Assembly: GCF_023184515.1 (NCBI RefSeq)
Contig: NZ_JAAHBP010000025.1
Coordinates: 62,001-126,000, forward strand
Direction of reading: 5' to 3'
Origin: Streptomyces sp. D2-8
GTDB lineage: Bacteria; Actinomycetota; Actinomycetes; Streptomycetales; Streptomycetaceae
DNA length: 64,000 nt
The position numbers and the translations under genes are program-made. Below, one piece after another: positions 58,244 to 64,000 of this stretch. The stretch's first letter is position 1. Each line of letters starts with the position of its first letter. The notes below the pieces were generated by a model. It did no database searches and had not been told where the DNA came from. It worked only from the letters and a program-made list of their open reading frames with translations.

Positions 58244-59417
58244 GCTGCTCCGGCAGCCGGGCCACGAACTCCGCCACCGCCGCCTTCACGTCCTCGGCGG
58301 TCCACTCCAGCCCGGCGGCCCGCACATGCACCTCCGCCAGCGCCAGCCCGGGCCCGCCCCGGTCCCAGCCGCTGCCGAAGAGCATGACCCCCGTCTCCTC
58401 GGCCGTCCGCACCGCCGCCTCCGCGAGGACGTCCGGCTCGTACGGCAGCCACACCTGGAAGTCGTGGGTGTGCGGCACCTCCGGGTGCACGCGCGCCCAC
58501 GGCACCCCGGCCGCCGCGAACCCCTCACGCAGGGCGGCGGCCACCACGCGCGCGTGGGCCACGTATTCGGGCAGCCGGGGCAGCTGCCGCTCCAGCCCGA
58601 CCAGCGCCGACAGCACCGTCGGGAACTGCTGGAAGACCATCCCGCCGTACCGGTGCCGCCAGGCCTTCGCCTCCTCGACGAGCTCCTTCGGACCGGCGAG
58701 GGCCGCGCCGCCGAACCCCTCCAGGGACTTGTAGAACGACACGTAGACGCTGTCGGCCAGGCCCGCGATCTCCTCAAGGGGGCGGCCGAAGTGGACGGTG
58801 GACTCCCACAGGCGGGCCCCGTCGAAGTGCACCACCGCGTCCCGTTCCCGCGCGGCCTGAACGACCGCGGTGAGCTCCTCCCAGGCGGGCAGCACGAAAC
58901 CGGCGTCCCTGAGGGGCAGTTCCAGCATCAGCGCCCCGAAGGGCTCCTCGAAGTCGCGCACCTCGGCGGCGGTCGGCAGCCGCGGCTCGCCGGTCAGCCG
59001 CACCGGGCGCAGACCACCGACCTCGCTGAACGCGTTCCGCTCGTGCACCTCGGGATGGCTGAGCGCGTGCAGGGCGACGGCCCGGTTCCCGGTGCGGCCC
59101 GCCCAGCAGCGCAGGGCCACCTGCTGGGCCATCGTGCCCGTCGGGAAGAACGCGGCGGCCTCGGTGCCGAGCAGCCCGGCGACCTTCGTCTCCAGCGCCT
59201 CGACGACACCGTCGCCGTACACGTCGGACAGCTCCTCCAGGTCGTGGACGTCCGCCGCCTCGTCCAGCACGGCCAGGCGTTCCCGGAGGGTCAGGTGGAA
59301 GCCGAAGCGCGCGAACACCCGCCGGGCCGTGCGATGGGCGGCCAGCCGCCGCTCACGCAGCCGTGCGCCCCGGTCCTCCTCCGTCACCTGATCGTCGCGT
59401 TCCGCCGAATCGGTCAT
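58236..59417 (-). CDS. threonine aldolase/beta-eliminating lyase family PLP enzyme
   Basis: A 393-residue aspartate-aminotransferase-fold enzyme. The PLP lysine is in SVYVSFYKSLEGFGGA; FFPTGTMAQQVALRCWAG, LHALSHPEVHERNAF and VVHFDGARLWES give cofactor contacts. Members split L-threonine or other beta-hydroxy amino acids, or act as lyases; the substrate here is not decided. ATG 59417 (MTDSAERDDQ) is the start; an upstream arm is open but unlike the family. Confidence 0.87.
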   Translation of the reverse strand: MTDSAERDDQVTEEDRGARLRERRLAAHRTARRVFARFGFHLTLRERLAVLDEAADVHDLEELSDVYGDGVVEALETKVAGLLGTEAAAFFPTGTMAQQVALRCWAGRTGNRAVALHALSHPEVHERNAFSEVGGLRPVRLTGEPRLPTAAEVRDFEEPFGALMLELPLRDAGFVLPAWEELTAVVQAARERDAVVHFDGARLWESTVHFGRPLEEIAGLADSVYVSFYKSLEGFGGAALAGPKELVEEAKAWRHRYGGMVFQQFPTVLSALVGLERQLPRLPEYVAHARVVAAALREGFAAAGVPWARVHPEVPHTHDFQVWLPYEPDVLAEAAVRTAEETGVMLFGSGWDRGGPGLALAEVHVRAAGLEWTAEDVKAAVAEFVARLPEQLR

Positions 59418-59538
59418 GCCCCGGATCCTCCCTCGCACACGTGCGGCCGGGCATCCGCATTTCCGTACGCCGCTTCGGGAACGCCGCACGGGCATGCACA
59501 GCCTGTGGACGACCGAACGCCCCTCGAACCGATCGCGT

Positions 59539-59544
59539 TAACAT
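59539..59544 (+). promoter_or_regulatory. possible -10 of the panC-nadC operon
   Basis: TAACAT lies 54 bases before GTG 59599. No convincing -35 is visible at the standard distance. Confidence 0.25.
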
Positions 59545-59598
59545 GACGAGAAATCGTCCGGTACCCGGAGCGGACTGGAACGGGAAGGCCGCCGTCGA

Positions 59599-60528
59599 GT
59601 GAACACAACCCCACAGCCAGATCCCAAGGACCGCCCCGCGCGGCTCACCGTCGGCGTCGTCGGCGCCGGCCGCGTGGGTCCCGCGCTGGCGGCGGCGCTG
59701 CAACTCGCCGGGCACCGCCCGGTCGCCGTCTCCGCGGTCTCGGACGCCTCCCGGCGCCGCGCCGGGCAACTGCTGCCCGACGTGCCGGTGATGCCGCCCG
59801 CCGAGGTCCTCCAGCGGTCCGACCTGGTGCTGCTGACCGTTCCCGACGACGCCCTGCCCGACCTGGTCACCGGCCTCGCCGACACCGGATCCGTACGGCC
59901 GGGGCAGCTCCTGGTCCACACCTCCGGGCGGTACGGCGCGCGGGTCCTCGACCCCGCCCTGCGCGCGGGCGCCCTGCCACTCGCCCTGCACCCGGCGATG
60001 ACCTTCACGGGCACGCCCGTGGACGTCCAGCGGCTGGCCGGCTGCTCCTTCGGCGTCACCGCCCCCGAGGAGCTGCGCCTGGCCGCCGAGGCCCTCGTCA
60101 TCGAGATGGGCGGCGAGCCGGAGTGGATCGCCGAGGAGAACCGGCCGCTCTACCACGCGGCGCTCGCCCTGGGAGCCAACCACCTGGTCACGCTGGTCGC
60201 CCAGTCCATGGAGCTGCTGAGCGCGGCCGGCGTCGCCGCCCCCGACCGGATGCTCGGACCGCTGCTCGGCGCGGCCCTGGACAACGCCCTGCGCTCCGGC
60301 GACGCGGCCCTCACCGGCCCGGTCGCGCGCGGGGACGCGGGCACCGTCGCCGCGCACGTCACCGAGCTGCGCCGGCACGCCCCGCAGACCGTCGCCGGCT
60401 ATCTGGCGATGGCCCGGGCGACCGCCGACCGGGCCCTGGCCCACGGCCTGCTGAAGCCGGAACTCGCCGAGGACCTCCTCGGGGTACTCGCCCACGGGAC
60501 CGACGGCACCGAAGGGGACGCCCGATGA
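59599..60528 (+). CDS. DUF2520 Rossmann-fold oxidoreductase
   Basis: A 309-residue protein with N-terminal NAD(P) site (VGVVGAGRVGPALAAALQLA) and a C-terminal helical DUF2520 domain (HPAMTFTGTPVDVQRLAGCS; LGANHLVTLVAQSMELLSAA). It lies in an operon with panC and overlaps it by four bases (ATGA), so a ketopantoate reductase-like role in pantothenate synthesis is attractive; the enzyme activity is inferred from context. The GTG has GGGAAGG upstream. Confidence 0.87.
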   Translation: MNTTPQPDPKDRPARLTVGVVGAGRVGPALAAALQLAGHRPVAVSAVSDASRRRAGQLLPDVPVMPPAEVLQRSDLVLLTVPDDALPDLVTGLADTGSVRPGQLLVHTSGRYGARVLDPALRAGALPLALHPAMTFTGTPVDVQRLAGCSFGVTAPEELRLAAEALVIEMGGEPEWIAEENRPLYHAALALGANHLVTLVAQSMELLSAAGVAAPDRMLGPLLGAALDNALRSGDAALTGPVARGDAGTVAAHVTELRRHAPQTVAGYLAMARATADRALAHGLLKPELAEDLLGVLAHGTDGTEGDAR

Positions 60529-61526
60529 CCACCACGCTGCTGCGCACCGCCGGCGAACTGCACGCACGCGCGCGTGCGGGCAGCCGCGCCGTGGTGATGA
60601 CCATGGGCGCGCTGCACGAGGGCCACGCCACGCTGATCCGCACCGCGCGCGGCATCGCCGGGCCGGACGGCGAGGTCGTCGTCACCGTCTTCGTCAACCC
60701 GCTCCAGTTCGGCCAGGGCGAGGACCTCGACCGCTACCCCCGCACCCTGGACGCCGACCTCGCGCTCGCCGGACAGTCGGGCGCGGATGTCGTGTTCGCG
60801 CCCTCCGTGGACGAGGTCTACCCGGGCGGCGAGCCCCAGGTCCGCATCACCGCGGGCCCCATGGGCGAGCGCCTGGAGGGCTCCTCCCGCCCCGGCCACT
60901 TCGACGGCATGCTCACCGTCGTCGCCAAGCTGCTGCACCTCACCCGCCCCGACGTCGCCCTGTACGGCCAGAAGGACGCCCAGCAGCTCGCCCTGATCCG
61001 CCGCATGGTGCGGGACCTGAACTTCGGCGTGGAGATCGTCGGCGTGCCCACCGTCCGCGAGGAGGACGGCCTGGCCCTGTCCAGCCGCAACCGCTACCTG
61101 TCGGCCGCGGAGCGGCGCACCGCCCTCGCCCTGTCCGGGGCCCTGTTCGCGGGCCAGGACCGGCATGCCGCGCAGGAGGCGCTGCGTGCCCGGGCCCGCG
61201 AAGTGCCCGCCACACGCGCGCGTGCCGAGGCGCTCAGCGCCATAGGGGAGTCCCGCGCGGCGGCCGACGCGCACGCCGTGGCGACAGCCGTCCCGGGCGG
61301 CCCGGCGGCCGTCCGCGCGGCCGCCCGCCAGGTCCTCGACGAGGCCGCCCGCCTCGACCCGCCGCTCGCGCTGGACTACCTCGCCCTGGTCGACCCGTCC
61401 GACTTCACCGAGATCGGGGACGACTTCACCGGCGACGCGGTCCTCGCCGTCGCCGCCCGGGTCGGGGCGACCCGGCTGATCGACAACGTCCCCCTCACCT
61501 TCGGAAGCTTCGGAGCCGCCTCGTGA
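60525..61526 (+). CDS. panC: pantothenate synthetase
   Basis: A 333-residue enzyme joining pantoate and beta-alanine with ATP. MTMGALHEGHATLIRTARG, FVNPLQFGQGEDLDRYPRT, YGQKDAQQLALIRRMVRDLN and SSRNRYLSA are all present. It overlaps the DUF2520 gene and nadB (ATGA and GTGA overlaps). Confidence 0.95.
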   Translation: MTTTLLRTAGELHARARAGSRAVVMTMGALHEGHATLIRTARGIAGPDGEVVVTVFVNPLQFGQGEDLDRYPRTLDADLALAGQSGADVVFAPSVDEVYPGGEPQVRITAGPMGERLEGSSRPGHFDGMLTVVAKLLHLTRPDVALYGQKDAQQLALIRRMVRDLNFGVEIVGVPTVREEDGLALSSRNRYLSAAERRTALALSGALFAGQDRHAAQEALRARAREVPATRARAEALSAIGESRAAADAHAVATAVPGGPAAVRAAARQVLDEAARLDPPLALDYLALVDPSDFTEIGDDFTGDAVLAVAARVGATRLIDNVPLTFGSFGAAS

Positions 61527-63229
61527 CCACCACAGGCATACGACTGCACGCCCCCGCCGCCGGGTGGTCCATCGCCGCGGACGTGGTCGTCGTCGGCTCC
61601 GGCGTCGCCGGGCTGACCGCGGCCCTGCGCTGCGAGGCCGCGGGCCTGCGGACGGTCGTCGTCACCAAGGCCCGTCTCGACGACGGCTCCACCCGCTGGG
61701 CCCAGGGCGGCATCGCCGCGGCCCTCGGCGACGGCGACACCCCCGAGCAGCACCTCGACGACACCCTGGTCGCGGGCGCCGGACTGTGCGACGAGGACGC
61801 GGTCCGCCTCCTGGTCACAGAGGGCCCCGACGCCGTACGCCGCCTCATCGAGACCGGCGCCCGGTTCGACGAGTCCGAGGGCGAGCTGGCACTGACCCGC
61901 GAGGGCGGCCACCACCGCCGCCGCATCGCGCACGCCGGCGGCGACGCCACCGGCGCCGAGATTTCCCGCGCCCTGGTCGAGGCCGTCCGCGCGCGGGGCA
62001 TGCGCACCGTCGAGAACGCGCTCGTCCTGGACCTCCTCACGGACGCCGAGGGCCGCACTGCCGGCGTCACCCTGCACGTCATGGGGGAGGGCCAGCACGA
62101 CGGCGTCGGGGCCGTCCACGCCCCCGCGGTGGTCCTCGCGACCGGCGGCATGGGCCAGGTCTTCTCCGCCACCACCAACCCGTCGGTGTCGACGGGCGAC
62201 GGCGTGGCGCTCGCGCTCCGGGCGGGCGCGGAGGTCAGCGACCTGGAGTTCGTCCAGTTCCACCCGACCGTGCTGTTCCTGGGCCCGGACGCGGAGGGCC
62301 AGCAGCCCCTGGTCTCCGAGGCCGTGCGCGGCGAGGGCGCCCACCTGGTCGACGCCGACGGCGTGCGCTTCATGGTCGGGCAGCACGAACTGGCCGAACT
62401 CGCCCCCCGCGACATCGTCGCCAAGGGCATCACGCGCCGCATGCAGGAGCAGGACGCCGAGCACATGTTCCTCGACGCCCGGCACTTCGGCGCCGAGATG
62501 TGGGAGCACCGCTTCCCGACGATCCTCGCCGCCTGCCGCGCCCACGGCATCGACCCGGTCACCACCCCCGTGCCGGTCGCCCCGGCGGCCCACTACGCCT
62601 CCGGCGGTGTCCGCACCGACTCCCACGGTCGTACGACCGTCCCCGGCCTGTACGCGTGCGGCGAGGTCGCCTGCACCGGCGTGCACGGGGCCAACCGCCT
62701 GGCGTCCAACTCCCTGCTCGAAGGCCTCGTCTACGCCGAGCGCATCGCGGCCGACATCGCGGCGAACGGCCTCCCCGCGCGCGTGCCCCAGCCGGTCCCG
62801 CACCCGGAGATCCCCGAGCACCCGCTGCAGACCGCTCAGGCCCGTTTCACGATCCAGCGGATCATGACGGGCGGGGCAGGCGTCCTGCGCTCGGCCGGCT
62901 CCCTCACCAAGGCCGCCGACCAGCTCCAGCGCCTGCACACCGACGCCCGGGAGGCCCTCGCCGAGCACGGCAAGACGGCCGAGGCCGGCGTCGACACCTG
63001 GGAGGCCACCAACCTCCTGTGCGTGGCCCGCGTCCTGGTCGCCGCCGCCCTGCTGCGCGAGGAGACCCGGGGCTGCCACTGGCGCGAGGACCGCCCCGAG
63101 CGCGACGACACCACCTGGCGCCGCCACATCGTCGTGACCCTGAACCCGGATCGCACGCTGGCCGTGCAGACCACGGACACCACACACTTCCCTACGACTT
63201 TCCCGCCCCAGGCCCCCCAGGAGCAGTGA
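61523..63229 (+). CDS. nadB: L-aspartate oxidase
   Basis: A 568-residue FAD enzyme oxidising L-aspartate to iminoaspartate, the first step of quinolinate formation. The FAD site VVVGSGVAGLTAALRCEAAG, the ARWAQGGIAAA-type motif STRWAQGGIAAALGDGDTPE, and VHGANRLASNSLLEGLVYAE are intact. The GTG overlaps the panC stop by four bases. nadA is not in the window. Confidence 0.95.
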   Translation: MTTTGIRLHAPAAGWSIAADVVVVGSGVAGLTAALRCEAAGLRTVVVTKARLDDGSTRWAQGGIAAALGDGDTPEQHLDDTLVAGAGLCDEDAVRLLVTEGPDAVRRLIETGARFDESEGELALTREGGHHRRRIAHAGGDATGAEISRALVEAVRARGMRTVENALVLDLLTDAEGRTAGVTLHVMGEGQHDGVGAVHAPAVVLATGGMGQVFSATTNPSVSTGDGVALALRAGAEVSDLEFVQFHPTVLFLGPDAEGQQPLVSEAVRGEGAHLVDADGVRFMVGQHELAELAPRDIVAKGITRRMQEQDAEHMFLDARHFGAEMWEHRFPTILAACRAHGIDPVTTPVPVAPAAHYASGGVRTDSHGRTTVPGLYACGEVACTGVHGANRLASNSLLEGLVYAERIAADIAANGLPARVPQPVPHPEIPEHPLQTAQARFTIQRIMTGGAGVLRSAGSLTKAADQLQRLHTDAREALAEHGKTAEAGVDTWEATNLLCVARVLVAAALLREETRGCHWREDRPERDDTTWRRHIVVTLNPDRTLAVQTTDTTHFPTTFPPQAPQEQ

Positions 63230-63234
63230 CCGAC

Positions 63235-64000
63235 GTGAGCACCCCCGACCTTCCCCTCGCCTCCTCCGGAGGCTGCGGAGACGGCTGCGCCTGCGGCGCG
63301 GACGCCGAGGCATACCTGGAGTGCGGCCTGGACCCCGCACTCGCCCAGCTCCTGGCCGACGCCGGCCTCGACCCCGTCGAGGTCGAGGACATCGCCAACG
63401 TGGCCCTCCAGGAGGACCTGGCCCACGGCGTGGACGTGACGACGGTGGCGACCATCCCCGAGGACGCGGTGGCCACGGCCGACTTCACCGCACGCGAGGC
63501 GGGCACGGTGGCCGGCCTGCGCGTCGCCGAGGCGGTCATCTCGGTGGTCTGCGAGGAGGAGCTCGAGATCGAGCGCCACGCGGAGGACGGCGACCGCGTC
63601 GAAGCGGGCCAGAAGCTCCTCTCCGTCACCACCCGCACCCGTGACCTCCTCACGGCCGAGCGCAGCGCGCTGAACATCCTGTGCCGCCTGTCGGGCATCG
63701 CGACGGCCACGCGCGCGTGGGCGGACGTCCTGGACGGCACGAAGGCCAGGGTCCGCGACACCCGCAAGACCACCCCTGGCCTGCGCTCGCTGGAGAAGTA
63801 CGCGGTCCGCTGCGGCGGCGGCGTCAACCACCGCATGTCCCTCTCGGACGCGGCCCTCGTCAAGGACAACCACGTGGTCGCCGCGGGCGGCGTCGCCCAG
63901 GCCTTCCAGGCGGTCCGCGAACGCTTCCCCGACGTCCCGATCGAGGTCGAGGTCGACACCCTGCACCAGCTCCGCGAGGTCCTGGACGCCGGCGCCGACC
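63235..64000 (+). CDS. nadC: nicotinate-nucleotide pyrophosphorylase, 5' part
   Basis: The first 255 residues of quinolinate phosphoribosyltransferase; the gene runs past the window end. The start GTG 63235 has AGGAG eleven bases upstream; a GTG at 63226 overlaps the nadB stop but lies too close to that site. The enzyme core shows EDIANVALQEDLAHGVDVTT, ERSALNILCRLSGIATATR, RDTRKTTPGLRSLEKYAV and GGGVNHRMSLSDAALVKDNH. An N-terminal Cys-rich lead (GCGDGCACG, then YLECGLD) precedes the core and is not found in enterobacterial NadC. Confidence 0.93.
   Translation, partial: MSTPDLPLASSGGCGDGCACGADAEAYLECGLDPALAQLLADAGLDPVEVEDIANVALQEDLAHGVDVTTVATIPEDAVATADFTAREAGTVAGLRVAEAVISVVCEEELEIERHAEDGDRVEAGQKLLSVTTRTRDLLTAERSALNILCRLSGIATATRAWADVLDGTKARVRDTRKTTPGLRSLEKYAVRCGGGVNHRMSLSDAALVKDNHVVAAGGVAQAFQAVRERFPDVPIEVEVDTLHQLREVLDAGAD

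Noticed and set aside
1..64000. CRISPR array, insertion sequence or rRNA genes
   Set aside because: No regularly spaced repeats, transposase motifs, terminal inverted repeats or rRNA-like segments were seen.

Overview
The window looks like a core chromosomal segment of a Streptomyces (or a very close actinomycete). It has very high GC, many GTG and a few TTG starts, short gene gaps, and families typical of that genus: an AfsR/SARP regulator with NB-ARC and TPR parts, TipAL, a DUF397/XRE pair, DUF4232 lipoproteins, zinc-free ribosomal protein paralogues, and the block ppa-dacB-DUF2342-tilS-hpt-ftsH-folE.

Layout. 1-2.7 kb: the 3' part of holB, a secreted tripeptidyl-aminopeptidase-like lipoprotein, and tRNA-Thr(CGT). 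2.69-7.37 kb: a small island bounded by a 43-bp direct repeat of the tRNA 3' half. It holds an ATPase_2/DUF234 protein with a PD-(D/E)XK-like tail and a large protein of unknown function, with no integrase visible. 7.4-17.8 kb: AraC regulator, GT2 glycosyltransferase, SARP regulator, PolA-like polymerase, HTH/Clp-N protein, DUF2786 protein and two lipoproteins. 17.9-20.4 kb: Zur-type cluster with S14, L28, L33, L31B, a COG0523 protein and S18. 21.1-23.1 kb: DUF397 protein, RsbW-like ATPase and XRE/DUF5753 regulator, with a duplicated inverted control element. 23.2-27.8 kb: aldehyde dehydrogenase, DinB protein, and PadR with a DrrAB-type exporter. 27.8-31.8 kb: glutamate decarboxylase and a CLC channel, divergent from tipA, then a YbjQ protein. 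31.9-38 kb: DedA, ThrE-like exporter, pyrophosphatase, PBP4-type peptidase, zincin. 38.2-46 kb: tilS, hpt, ftsH, folE, then (minus strand) folP, an NTF2-like gene, folB, folK and a DUF3180 gene. 46-54.7 kb: lysyl-phosphatidylglycerol synthase-like protein, an esterase-fold protein, a coiled-coil protein, two bacterial PH proteins, a stand-alone nuoD paralogue and a MidA/NDUFAF7-like methyltransferase. 54.8-59.4 kb: two-component system, ArsR-like regulator, small divergent gene, threonine aldolase-like lyase. 59.6-64 kb: DUF2520 dehydrogenase, panC, nadB and the start of nadC, overlapping or closely spaced as one operon for pantothenate and NAD precursors.

The least explained parts are the integrase-less tRNA island, the DUF397/ATPase/XRE module with its inverted operator pair, the CLC-Gad pair facing the TipAL operator, and several starts with a -10-like hexamer 6-7 bases upstream (likely leaderless mRNAs). 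Two of those starts share the same 17 bases. All functional assignments come from reading motifs by eye; no database search was run.
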